This document shows positions 18,901-28,382 of a DNA stretch of 64,000 nucleotides, piece after piece. Position 1 is the stretch's first letter, and every line of letters begins with the position of its first letter. The notes beneath the pieces were generated by a model. The model was not told the origin of the DNA. It saw nothing but the letters and a program-made list of their open reading frames with translations, and ran no database searches. Location: NCBI RefSeq assembly GCF_004570865.1, contig NZ_SPQS01000027.1:17640-81639 (forward strand). The letters are read 5' to 3'. Origin of the DNA: Bradyrhizobium frederickii. GTDB lineage: Bacteria; Pseudomonadota; Alphaproteobacteria; Rhizobiales; Xanthobacteraceae. A program made the position numbers and the translations under genes.

Positions 18901-19498
18901 CGCCGAAGAAATCGAAGCGGACCGGCTGCTCGAGGCCGGCCGGAAACAGATCGAGGATGCCGCCGCGCACGGCGTATTCGCCGGGCTCGCGCACGGTCGA
19001 GGAGCGGTTGTAGCCGTTGTGCTCGAGCCAGGCGACGATGGTATCCATCGGCACGACGTTGCCGGGGGCCACCGACAGCGCCTGCGCCGCGACCAGCTCG
19101 CGCGCGGGCACGCGCTGCACGGCGGCATTCACCGTGGTCAGCACGATCAGCGGCTTGTCGCTGCCGGTGAGCGAGGCAAGCCGGGCCAGCGTGGTCAGGC
19201 GTTGCGCCAAAATGCCGCCATGCGGCGAGACGCGGTCATAGGGCTGGCAGTCCCAGGCCGGGAAGGTCAGCACCGGCAGATCGGGGGCGAAGAACTGCAG
19301 CGCGCGTTCGAGCTGCTGCATGCGCGGACCGTCGCGGCAGACCACGGCAAGGCTGACGGCCGGCTTCTTCGGCCGCGCCGCGATGGCCCGGGCCAGATCG
19401 GAGATCACGAGGCCTTCGGCGCCTTCCGCGACATTGGCAAGCGTCAGCGCCCGGCCGGGCGCAAGCAGCTCGGCCGGAGATTTCATCCCCTGTTTCAT
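15980..19498 (-). CDS. mfd: Transcription-repair coupling factor Mfd
   Basis: The 1172-residue ATP-dependent translocase that removes stalled RNA polymerase from damaged DNA and recruits UvrA. The N-terminal UvrB-like module includes GGILDLFPAGLEQPVRFDFFGD. The RNA-polymerase-interacting domain begins at GDIVVHVDHGIGRFIGLQ. The RecG-like motor has Walker A GDVGFGKTEVALRAAF, the DEEQ box in IVDEEQHFGV, SATPIPRTLQLAL and the motif region QLRGRVGRSKLRAYAL. The C-terminal domain follows. Length is typical. The start ATG overlaps the sdhE stop as ATGA. Reading is unbroken throughout. Confidence 0.97.
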   Translation of the reverse strand: MKQGMKSPAELLAPGRALTLANVAEGAEGLVISDLARAIAARPKKPAVSLAVVCRDGPRMQQLERALQFFAPDLPVLTFPAWDCQPYDRVSPHGGILAQRLTTLARLASLTGSDKPLIVLTTVNAAVQRVPARELVAAQALSVAPGNVVPMDTIVAWLEHNGYNRSSTVREPGEYAVRGGILDLFPAGLEQPVRFDFFGDSLESIRSFDAETQRTLLDMRSLDLVPVSEFQLVTDTIRRFRMGYVAEFGAPERDDALYEAVSEGRRHPGMEHWLPLFQDRMDTLFDYLQGAPIAIEPQAEDAVRERFKQIQDYYEARRDAMEHPGGGAIYKPLPPDRLYLTSGEWAERESGMPLVRLTQFSVPADGTSVVDAGARKGRDFAPERNDTNVNVFESVVGHVMALQAQRKKVVIALWSEGSRDRMTSMLRDHKLAHTTSVNSWRTVQATPRNETMLAVLGLESGFETDEIALISEQDILGDRLVRPRKASRKLDNFISEVTSLAAGDIVVHVDHGIGRFIGLQTLDVAGAPHDCLELHYAAETKLFLPVENIELLSRYGSDQTDVELDRLGGGGWQTRKAKLKNRIREIAGELIKIAAARQLHEAPKLPVQPGLYDEFCARFPYDETEDQLGAIEATLKDLELGRPMDRLICGDVGFGKTEVALRAAFAVALEGKQVAVVVPTTLLARQHARTFAERFKGFPVNVAQASRLIATKELNQVKKGIADGSVDIVVGTHALLGKAIKFRDLGLVIVDEEQHFGVTHKERLKALRSEVHVLTLSATPIPRTLQLALTGVRELSIIASPPVDRLAVRTFVAPHDPLMIREALLRERYRGGQAFYVVPRIDDLAEVKDFLDKNVPEMKVAVAHGQMPPAVIEDIMTAFYDGKFDILLSTTIVESGLDIPNANTLIVHRADMFGLAQLYQLRGRVGRSKLRAYALFTLPAQQKITAQAERRLTVLQSLETLGAGFQLASHDLDIRGAGNLLGEEQSGHIKEVGFELYQTMLEEAIVNLKAGVSEPAADRWSPQITIGMPVLIPEDYVGDLSVRLSLYRRLADLDTEEEIENFGAEMRDRFGVLPDEVRYLFKVAAIKAFCRRANVEKIDAGPKGAVIAFRDNSFAHPDRLVSFIRSHGQAAKVRPDMKVVFLQDWETPEERLAGTTEIMRQLAQLAESKKAA

Positions 19499-19785
19499 AC
19501 GCCGCCATCCGCGAGCGGATAGGCCTTGATGCGGGCGAACAGCGCGCCGGTAACATCAGCCAGCAGCGCCTTGTCGGCGGCGATGGCGGCATAGAGATCG
19601 GGATCGTTGAGATCGAGCAGCGTCTCGAGCTGCGTCAGTTCGTCATCGGACAGATTGCCGATCTCGGCATCGGCGAAGCGGCCGAGGATCAGGTCCATCT
19701 CGCGCGTGCCGCGGTGCCAGCAGCGGAACAAAAGCCGCTTGCGGCGATCGTCCAGCCCGCTGCTCGATCGTGTCGTTCCCGTCAT
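19495..19785 (-). CDS. sdhE: Succinate dehydrogenase flavinylation factor SdhE
   Basis: A 96-residue SdhE/Sdh5 protein that promotes covalent FAD attachment to the SdhA subunit of succinate dehydrogenase. The conserved core RRKRLLFRCWHRGTREMDLILGRFAD contains the RGxxE motif needed for flavinylation (RGTRE, residues 25-29). The remaining helices (LSDDELTQLETLLDLNDPDLY) match the family. It overlaps mfd by 4 nt and is divergent from recG, an order common in Rhizobiales. Confidence 0.93.
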   Translation of the reverse strand: MTGTTRSSSGLDDRRKRLLFRCWHRGTREMDLILGRFADAEIGNLSDDELTQLETLLDLNDPDLYAAIAADKALLADVTGALFARIKAYPLADGGV

Positions 19786-19970
19786 GTCTCAAATCCAGTC
19801 AAACGCAGAAAGCCCGGACGTGCCGGGCCGGGGTGATATAGCCACTCGGGGTGGCCGTGTCAGCCCTCGATTTGGCATGGCCCGTCGGCCGGCGCAGGGT
19901 ACGAAAAAAGACGTGGATGCCCGCCACAAAGCCGGGCATGACGGGCCGAAACGATCCTGGATTCGCATCC

Positions 19971-22079
19971 ATGCGCCCCAGCCTGCTCAATCCGCTGTTT
20001 GCCGCCGTGACCAGCCTGCCCGGCGTCGGTCCGAAGCAGGACAAGCTGCTGCAGTACCTGCTCAGCCGCAGCGAGACGCCGCGGCTGGTCGATCTCTTGC
20101 TGCACCTGCCGAGCCAGGTGATCGATCGCCGGGCGCGGCCAAAGATCCGCGACGCGGTGCAGGGAACCATGGTGACGCTGGAGGTCATTGTCGACCGTCA
20201 TCGCCCGCCCCCGCCGCGCAACGCGCGCGCGCCGTATCTGGTCTATGCCAGCGACGACACCGGTGACGTCGTGCTGACCTTCTTCCGCGCCAAGCCGGGC
20301 TATGTCGAAAAGCTGCTGCCGGTTGGCGAGAAGCGCTACGTCTCCGGCACGCTGCAGATGTATGACGGCATCCCGCAGATCGTGCATCCCGACCGCGTGC
20401 TGGACGAGGAAGCGATCGCCAAGCTCTCGGGCATCGATCCGGTCTATCCGCTGACGGAGGGCCTCGCACTTGGCTCGCTCCGCCGGGCGATCGCGCAGGC
20501 GCTGCAGAAGCTGCCGGCGCTGCCCGAATGGATCAGCCCCGAGGTGCTGCGACGCTGCCACTTCCCGCCGGTCGCCGAAGCGCTCACCCGCGTGCACCAA
20601 CCGGTCGAGCTGACAGACATATTGCCCGACCAGCCGTTCTGGTCGCGCCTCGCCTTTGACGAGCTGCTGGCCGGCCAGCTCGCGCTCGCCCTGATCCGCG
20701 CGCAGCTGCGCCGCCCCGCCGGCGTGCGCAATGCAGGCGACGGACATCTGCGCAACAAGATCATCGACGCCCTTCCCTACGCACTCACGCCCTCGCAACG
20801 CAACGCTGCGGCGGCCATCGCCGAGGACCTGAAGCAGCCCGTCCGCATGCTGCGCCTGCTCCAGGGCGACGTCGGCTCGGGCAAGACCGTCGTGGCGCTG
20901 CTCGCGGCCGCCGCGGTCGCGGAGGTCGGCAAGCAGGCCGCGCTGATGGCGCCGACCGAAATCCTGGCGCGCCAGCACATCAAGACCATCGCCCCGCTCG
21001 CCGAGCGTGCCGGCATGCGCGTTGCGATCCTCACCGGCCGCGAGAAAGGCAAGGAACGGCGCGAGATCATCACGCAGCTCGCGGCAGGCGAGATCGACCT
21101 GCTCGTCGGCACCCATGCGCTGATCCAGGACGATGTGACCTTCCACGACCTCGCGCTCGCCATCGTCGACGAGCAGCACCGCTTCGGCGTGCGCGAACGG
21201 CTTGCGCTAACGTCCAAGGGCGAAGCCGTCGACGTGCTGGTGCTCAGCGCGACGCCGATCCCGCGCACGCTGGTGCTGACCTATTTCGGCGACATGGACA
21301 TCTCCGAGCTGCGCGAGAAGCCCGCCGGCCGGCAGCCGATCGACACCCGCGCCGTCGCCATGAGCCGGCTCGGCGAGGTCATGGACGGCGTCGGCCGTGC
21401 CCTGCAATCGGGAAAACTGGTCTACTGGATCTGTCCGCTGGTGGAGGAGTCCGAAGCCGAAGGCACCGAACACCTCACCAACGCGACCAAGCGTTTCGAA
21501 AGCTTGCAAAAGCGTTTCGGCGATCGTGTCGGCCTCGTTCACGGCCAGATGAAGGGCACGGAAAAAGACCGCGTGATGGGCCAGTTCGCCGCCCACGAGA
21601 TCGGGCTCCTGGTCGCGACCACGGTGGTCGAGGTCGGCGTCGACGTGCCCGCCGCCACCATCATGGTGATCGAGAACGCCGAGCGCTTTGGCCTCGCCCA
21701 GCTGCACCAGCTGCGTGGCCGCATCGGCCGCGGCTCGGAGGCCTCGACCTGCATCCTGCTCTATTCGGAGCCGCTCGGCGAAATGTCGAAGGCGCGGCTG
21801 AAGGTGATCCGCGAGACCACCGACGGTTTCCGCATCGCCGAGGAAGATTTGAAGCTGCGCGGCGAAGGCGACGTGCTGGGTGTGCGCCAGAGCGGCCTGC
21901 CCGGCTACCGCATCGCGCGCCCGGAGGTTCACGGCCAGCTCATCGCCCAGGCGAGAGACGAGGCGCTGCGCATCCTGAAGGACGATCCGAAGCTGAAGGG
22001 CGAGCGCGGCGAGGCGCTGCGGTGCCTGCTCTATCTGTACGAACGGGACGAAGCGATCCCGCTGATCGGGGCGGGCTAA
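19971..22079 (+). CDS. recG: ATP-dependent DNA helicase RecG
   Basis: A 702-residue helicase that remodels replication forks and branched DNA. The wedge/OB domain opens with LFAAVTSLPGVGPKQDKLL and contains DDTGDVVLTFF. The motor has Walker A QGDVGSGKTVVALLAAA, Walker B IVDEQHRFGVRERLAL, SATPIPRTLVLTYFGDMD and QLHQLRGRIGRG. ATG 19971 begins MRPSLLNPLF; an in-frame extension of 40 codons upstream overlaps a hairpin repeat (TGCCCG/CGGGCA near 19918-19940) and is not counted. It is divergent from sdhE-mfd. Confidence 0.96.
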   Translation: MRPSLLNPLFAAVTSLPGVGPKQDKLLQYLLSRSETPRLVDLLLHLPSQVIDRRARPKIRDAVQGTMVTLEVIVDRHRPPPPRNARAPYLVYASDDTGDVVLTFFRAKPGYVEKLLPVGEKRYVSGTLQMYDGIPQIVHPDRVLDEEAIAKLSGIDPVYPLTEGLALGSLRRAIAQALQKLPALPEWISPEVLRRCHFPPVAEALTRVHQPVELTDILPDQPFWSRLAFDELLAGQLALALIRAQLRRPAGVRNAGDGHLRNKIIDALPYALTPSQRNAAAAIAEDLKQPVRMLRLLQGDVGSGKTVVALLAAAAVAEVGKQAALMAPTEILARQHIKTIAPLAERAGMRVAILTGREKGKERREIITQLAAGEIDLLVGTHALIQDDVTFHDLALAIVDEQHRFGVRERLALTSKGEAVDVLVLSATPIPRTLVLTYFGDMDISELREKPAGRQPIDTRAVAMSRLGEVMDGVGRALQSGKLVYWICPLVEESEAEGTEHLTNATKRFESLQKRFGDRVGLVHGQMKGTEKDRVMGQFAAHEIGLLVATTVVEVGVDVPAATIMVIENAERFGLAQLHQLRGRIGRGSEASTCILLYSEPLGEMSKARLKVIRETTDGFRIAEEDLKLRGEGDVLGVRQSGLPGYRIARPEVHGQLIAQARDEALRILKDDPKLKGERGEALRCLLYLYERDEAIPLIGAG

Positions 22080-22095
22080 TTTGGTCTCCAAATGC

Positions 22096-23109
22096 CTACT
22101 CGGTGCGAAGCTCATTTACGTACTGGATGATGAAACTGCACTTCGTTGCGACGCGAGGGGCGCTGTCTTGGGCCTCGTAGGTGCGCAAAGCATGTACAAT
22201 CATCGAGCGATCGCCACACCCCTTCAGCTTGGGATCGAGAATGGTCAAGATCCTCGCTTGACCTTGACGTGGAATGAAGCTTGCCAGCGCATCAATCGCA
22301 ACGAGACTGAGCGGACGGCCGCTTGCAAGCCAACTCTGAACCCGACTCCAATTTAGATCGGAAACGGATGCAAGCTGCCCCCAGGAAGCAGTGACGTCCT
22401 GGCGCGGGAGGCGGGCCTCGATCCAATCCAGCACTGCGGGCGCGCCAAACCATGAGAGTGCTGACATCTGCTTTTCCAGATCGCGCCCTTGGACTGTCTT
22501 TAAAGCGTCGATTGTCTTGTGAAGCCCCTCGGCGGCTGGCAAGCACTTTGCGGCCGCCTCGGCCCAGATGAACAGTGATCTGTCTCGCCAAGCTCTCTCA
22601 AATTGCGCGCGCACCCATGGCGCAGCCGGGCTACCGACGACATTCGCACAAAGCTGGACCATCGTCTCCCACACCTGCCGATTACCCGCCTCCGCGCGAT
22701 CCTCAATTGCTGCGAGAACTGTGCCGGTCGCGAATGGCCTGAACGCTTCAAATTCTTCCTTTCCGAGGCGCCACCGCGTGACGCAGAAATCGATCAGGCG
22801 CTCGAGCGAACCGGCGCACATCTCCAGTGTGGGCGCACGCATGTCGTCAGTTGCGTAGTCGTCCACGTCCGGTTGGGAAGCCTCTCCGTCCTGATCATAG
22901 AAGTCGTCATGCAGCAGGAATTTGGTCCAACCATGTAAGGCAGCAAGGTTGAACCATTCGATCGGCCGGAGCGCATAGTGTCGCAGACGATCCGCACATT
23001 CGTGACATAGACTATACGGTTGCCGGGGATCATCGTCGCGAACGTCTTCAACAGCCGGTGCTTGACGACAGGCTTGGCAAATCCAATGAACTCCAACTTC
23101 CTTGGTCAT
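22096..23109 (-). CDS. Orphan protein with N-terminal zinc-ribbon-like cysteines
   Basis: A 337-residue soluble protein not recognised. Residues 9-40 carry ICQAC and SLCHEC, a CxxC-x(22)-CxxC pattern that could bind zinc. The rest is helical, with repeated short amphipathic helices (FEAFRPFATGTVLAAIEDRA, WVRAQFERAWRDRSLFIWAEAAAKCL, RILTILDPKLKGCGDRSMIVHAL), perhaps HEAT-like. Its base composition is lower in GC than recG upstream and the reductase downstream, and it is wedged between two core genes. An acquired single-gene islet is the simplest reading. It converges on recG with 16 bp between stops. Confidence 0.7.
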   Translation of the reverse strand: MTKEVGVHWICQACRQAPAVEDVRDDDPRQPYSLCHECADRLRHYALRPIEWFNLAALHGWTKFLLHDDFYDQDGEASQPDVDDYATDDMRAPTLEMCAGSLERLIDFCVTRWRLGKEEFEAFRPFATGTVLAAIEDRAEAGNRQVWETMVQLCANVVGSPAAPWVRAQFERAWRDRSLFIWAEAAAKCLPAAEGLHKTIDALKTVQGRDLEKQMSALSWFGAPAVLDWIEARLPRQDVTASWGQLASVSDLNWSRVQSWLASGRPLSLVAIDALASFIPRQGQARILTILDPKLKGCGDRSMIVHALRTYEAQDSAPRVATKCSFIIQYVNELRTE

Positions 23110-23153
23110 GAACCCTTGGGGTGATAGGTGCGTGTTTCGGTCGGGTTGGCGGA

Positions 23154-24089
23154 CTATTGGCCAGGCATGGCTCTTCGCCGCCCGACTTCGTAAGCCGCCA
23201 CATGCGCCCGCGCCAGATCCAGCACGGGCGTGTCGATGCCGAGCGCACGGGCGCGATTGGCCATGTCGCCCAGGATGTGCTCGGACTCGGTGACCGAGCC
23301 GCGCTCGATGTCACGCAGCATCGAAGCCTTCAGCGGCGAGTCGAGGGTCGTGAACAGCTTGTGGTCGAACTCGATGAACGGCGCGCGCGGCTCATATCCC
23401 GATGCTGTGGCAACGGCGCAGCATTCCGCGAAAAGGCGGAAAATCGACTGCTCACCGTCGGGCACGGCCAGGATGTCGCCGATGCTCGCCCGCATCAGGC
23501 AGGTGATGCCGGCGAGCGTCGAGAGCTGAACGAACTTCTCCCACATGTCCTGCATGATGGCTTCGCTGGCGCGCACGTCGATGCCGGGGACCTGGAGCAG
23601 CGTCTCCAATGCGAGCGCACGTTCGCTCAGTGCCCCCTCGATCTCGCCGAAGACGATCGTCTGATTGGCCATGAACTGAACGACCCGGCCATCCGCATCC
23701 AACCCGGCACTGACATTGGCGAGACCGCCGAGGACGCAGCTCGCGCCGAACCTGGCGGTAAGAGCGTTGATGTGTTTCAACCCGTTCAGGATCGGCAAAA
23801 TCATCGTGTGGGGGCCGACGGCGGGCGCAAACTGGCTCATCGCGTCGTCGAGCGAGTAGGCTTTCACGCCGACGAGCACGAGGTCGAATGGCTCCTCGAG
23901 ATCGCTGGCGATGATAAGCTTCGGCTGGACGGCGAAGTCGCCGTGTGGGCTCACGACCTTTAGTCCGTCCCGGCGCAACTGCTCCGCCCGCGTCCCGCGC
24001 ACCAGGAAGGTCACGTCGCGGCCTGCTCGAACCAGGCACGCTCCATAATAGCCGCCGAGTGCGCCAGCGCCGATCACCAGCACTCTCAT
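23154..24089 (-). CDS. 2-dehydropantoate 2-reductase (PanE/ApbA family)
   Basis: A 311-residue NADPH-dependent ketopantoate reductase family protein, normally making pantoate for coenzyme A. It opens with MRVLVIGAGALGGYYGACLV (GxGxxG Rossmann motif) and contains LVLVGVKAYSLDDAM and LPILNGLKH, with the catalytic lysine expected in the MWEKFVQL segment. Substrate-pocket blocks TCLMRASIGDIL and LKASMLRDIERG are in the usual places. Many genomes have several paralogues acting on other 2-oxo acids, so panE function is likely but not certain here. It is not clustered with panB or panC. Confidence 0.85.
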   Translation of the reverse strand: MRVLVIGAGALGGYYGACLVRAGRDVTFLVRGTRAEQLRRDGLKVVSPHGDFAVQPKLIIASDLEEPFDLVLVGVKAYSLDDAMSQFAPAVGPHTMILPILNGLKHINALTARFGASCVLGGLANVSAGLDADGRVVQFMANQTIVFGEIEGALSERALALETLLQVPGIDVRASEAIMQDMWEKFVQLSTLAGITCLMRASIGDILAVPDGEQSIFRLFAECCAVATASGYEPRAPFIEFDHKLFTTLDSPLKASMLRDIERGSVTESEHILGDMANRARALGIDTPVLDLARAHVAAYEVGRRRAMPGQ

Positions 24090-24156
24090 TCGAACTCCCG
24101 TCTCAGAAGAACCGCAAACACAATAGCAGAGAGGCCCCGCAGCGTCTCCTCCCCCT

Positions 24157-24230
24157 CATTGCGAGCGCAGCGAAGCAATCCAGAATCTTTCCGCGGAGGG
24201 ACTCTGGATTGCTTCGCTACGCTCGCAATG
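24157..24230. repeat. Palindromic repeat, CATTGCGAGCG family
   Basis: CATTGCGAGCGCAGCGAAGC, continued by AATCCAGA, to 24184 is answered from 24203 by TCTGGATTGCTTCGCTACGC and ending GCAATG at 24230. The element is about 74 bp with an 18-bp centre. It lies in the gap 24090-24291 between two minus-strand genes; nothing else is seen in that gap. Confidence 0.85.
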
Positions 24231-24291
24231 ACGTGTGGATAGAGACCCGCACATCGCAACTGCAAGCCTTGCGGGAGCGAACGTGGGTACG

Positions 24292-25149
24292 TCAGGTCTT
24301 CTTCCGCGCGTTCCCCGCGGCAAACGCCTTCAGCAATTTGGCATCCACCGCCTCGCCCGTCGCGTCATCCGCCAGATGCTCGAACCAGCGCGCAAAGCCC
24401 TCGTAGATCTGGCTGGCCGGATGATCGGGGCCGAGAAACCCGGAGATCTCCCGCATCTCCGCGACCCAGCGATAGGCTTTCGGAATCATGTCCGGCAGCG
24501 CGACCTCGAGCCGCGCCAGGATCGCGGGCTGGCTCAGTGCCAGCTCGTCGCGCAGCGCATCGGCGGCGCCCGCCTTGGTTGCCGCGATCACCATGGCCGA
24601 ACCGATGCCGGCGAGGCCCTTGACGATGCCGGCATAGGACATCTTCAGCGCCGAGGCGGCGCCGACCGGGCCGTCGACGATCCGCACGTCGAGCCCGAAA
24701 TCCTTTAGCACCGCGACGTCCTTGGCGTGCTCGCCGGACAGGTAGAACGCAGGGCTCTTGCCGCCTGGCTGCGGCGGAAAGCCGATGATGCCGGCATCGA
24801 CGAACGGCGCCTGCGCCGAGCCGATGATCTCCTCGATCCCACGCACGGTGTCGACGTTGACGGCGTTGCAATCCACCACGATTGGCTTGTGCTCGCGCCC
24901 GACGATCAGCGCCGCCAGCCGTTTGGCCAGCGCGACGGCTTCCCCGGGCGGCACGATCGAAAGAATGATGTCGGAGCCAGCGAGCGCATCGTCATCGGCA
25001 CCGATCATGCCGGAATCTGCCGCGCGTTTGCGCGTCGCCTCGCTCCGCCCGGTCAGGGACGTCAGCACGCGCGCGCCATGCTCGCTGAGGCGGCGGGCGA
25101 CGGCGCTGCCCATGGCGCCGGGCGCGAGGATCGCAATGGTCTTGGACAT
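24292..25149 (-). CDS. NAD(P)-dependent beta-hydroxyacid dehydrogenase-like protein
   Basis: A 285-residue oxidoreductase of the 6-phosphogluconate/3-hydroxyisobutyrate dehydrogenase superfamily, in the branch with the DUF1932 C-terminal domain. The Rossmann motif is IAILAPGAMGSAVARRLSEHG; IILSIVPPGEAV and VDCNAVNVDTVR follow; the catalytic-lysine region is SALKMSYAGIVKGLAGIGSAM. The start ATG 25149 lies 6 nt after GGAG, better spaced than the ATG 3 nt upstream. The natural substrate is unknown. Confidence 0.82.
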   Translation of the reverse strand: MSKTIAILAPGAMGSAVARRLSEHGARVLTSLTGRSEATRKRAADSGMIGADDDALAGSDIILSIVPPGEAVALAKRLAALIVGREHKPIVVDCNAVNVDTVRGIEEIIGSAQAPFVDAGIIGFPPQPGGKSPAFYLSGEHAKDVAVLKDFGLDVRIVDGPVGAASALKMSYAGIVKGLAGIGSAMVIAATKAGAADALRDELALSQPAILARLEVALPDMIPKAYRWVAEMREISGFLGPDHPASQIYEGFARWFEHLADDATGEAVDAKLLKAFAAGNARKKT

Positions 25150-25253
25150 CATGCACTCCAGATCGAACGCCGAGCGAGGCGCTCGGCTCGACGGGAGACT
25201 AGCAGAGGATGCCAACGCGCGCGTGACCGACGCCATCCCGCAACGGAATGGCT

Positions 25254-26024
25254 CTACTCCACCTTCGCAGGCTCGGGCTGCATCGCCGATGCGTTGGCGA
25301 TGCGCGCGGCGTTCGCCATGCCCGCGAGTGCCGCCGCCTTTTTCGGATCGGGCGCCGAGCCCGGCTGCACCACGCCGGCCGACATGATCAGCGTCGCCGC
25401 ATCCTCCGTGCTCATATCGACTTCGACGATCTTGCTCTTGGGCACGTAGAAGAAAAACCCGGTGGTCGGGTTCGGCGAGCACGGCAGGAACACCGAGACG
25501 TGCTCCTCCTGCCCCGGCAAGCTGCGCGCGACCTCTTCGTTCGGCGATTGCGAGATCAGCACGATCGACCACATGCCCGGCGAAGGAAACTCGACCAGGC
25601 CCACTTTCCGGAAGCTCGAGCCCTTGCCCGAGAACAGCGTCTCGAACACCTGTTTCAAGCCGCGGTAGATGGCGCGCACGGCCGGGATCCGGCCGAGGAG
25701 CGTTTCGCCGACATCGACCAGGGTGCGGCCGATCAGATTGGCCGCGAGGAAGCCGACCAGCGTCAGCGTGAAGAATGCGACAACCAGTCCCCAGCCGGGA
25801 ACGACATACGGCAGATAGGTTTCCGGCCGGTAGGCGAGCGGCACGAACGGCCGCACCACGCCATCGACCCAGGTGACGAACCACCAGACCAGGTACAGCG
25901 TGATCGCGATCGGCCCTGTGACCACGAGGCCGGTCAGAAAATAATTGCGGAAGCGGCCCATCAGGCCGGTATGCGGTTCCGGGACGGGATCAAGTGGCGC
26001 AGGCGCGTCGTCGCGGGGGGTCAT
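25254..26024 (-). CDS. DUF502-family membrane protein
   Basis: A 256-residue inner-membrane protein of the DUF502 family. Two hydrophobic segments (about 29-50, YFLTGLVVTGPIAITLYLVWW, and 78-102) precede a cytoplasmic or periplasmic beta-rich domain. Family blocks RIPAVRAIYRGLKQVFETLFS, GMWSIVLISQS and VSVFLPCSPNPTTGFFFYVP are all present. An alanine-rich tail ends the protein. The start at 26024 is the ATG nearest the first family residues. Function is not known; in several alphaproteobacteria it neighbours recG, as it loosely does here. Confidence 0.85.
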   Translation of the reverse strand: MTPRDDAPAPLDPVPEPHTGLMGRFRNYFLTGLVVTGPIAITLYLVWWFVTWVDGVVRPFVPLAYRPETYLPYVVPGWGLVVAFFTLTLVGFLAANLIGRTLVDVGETLLGRIPAVRAIYRGLKQVFETLFSGKGSSFRKVGLVEFPSPGMWSIVLISQSPNEEVARSLPGQEEHVSVFLPCSPNPTTGFFFYVPKSKIVEVDMSTEDAATLIMSAGVVQPGSAPDPKKAAALAGMANAARIANASAMQPEPAKVE

Positions 26025-26108
26025 TCGGGTTCCAGATCGGTCGCAGCACACAAGCTAGGGTCTTCTAGCAGATTTTGGAAGACCACGACCGGCCGATATC
26101 CCGCCTGC

Positions 26109-27935
<1,827 letters not shown>

Positions 27936-28155
27936 GCGGATCACTATCCCCCAAATCGTCGAAAAATCGCCTAAACGACACGTCCGGTTTTTAGCGAAAT
28001 TCAGAAGCAACCATTACTCAATAATTATTGCGGATTGAGACAGCACCGACCGCAACCTGAGCTTCGCCTGCGTCGAATTGGCCGGCCTTAGACCGCGCGC
28101 ATTAACTTGTTGTCAACATGTTTGGCCAACGATTCCGGCTCAGGAGAGTGAGGCC

Positions 28156-28374
28156 ATGAAAGGCTCGTCCGACCGCAAAGGTCTGTCATCGATGTACTTG
28201 CGTGCCAGCGAGACCACGGGCACGCATCTCGCGCATTGGCCGCCGCCCCAGCGCGGCAAGGAAAGCAAGCCCGTCTTCATGAAGCATCCCGAAGGCGAGC
28301 CGGTCAAGCGCGCCAAGCCGCGCGGCTGGCGCCTGACCCGCGCGATCTTCTCCGAATTCGCCGACGACGAATAG
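28156..28374 (+). CDS. Small conserved basic protein
   Basis: A 72-residue protein between divergent glmS and convergent glmU. The start ATG 28156 follows AGGAGAGTGAGG, a strong ribosome binding site. The sequence is hydrophilic and basic (GKESKPVFMKHPEGEPVKRA, then PRGWRLTRAIFSEFADDE) with no membrane or signal segment. I do not recognise a domain. It ends 8 bp before the glmU stop on the other strand. The stretch 27936-28155 upstream holds the divergent promoter region of glmS and this gene, AT-richer than its surroundings, but no clear -35/-10 pair was settled. Confidence 0.7.
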   Translation: MKGSSDRKGLSSMYLRASETTGTHLAHWPPPQRGKESKPVFMKHPEGEPVKRAKPRGWRLTRAIFSEFADDE

Positions 28375-28382
28375 CGGAAAGC

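Noticed and set aside
15950..19522. Long plus-strand frames of 555 and 607 codons
   Set aside because: Antisense shadows of mfd; no recognisable protein sequence.
24292..25884. A 530-codon minus-strand frame covering two genes
   Set aside because: Its first 245 codons are an out-of-frame reading of the DUF502 gene; the real dehydrogenase begins at 25149.
27936..28155. Possible glmS ribozyme or riboswitch upstream of glmS
   Set aside because: No conserved ribozyme core is visible and the class is typical of Gram-positives.
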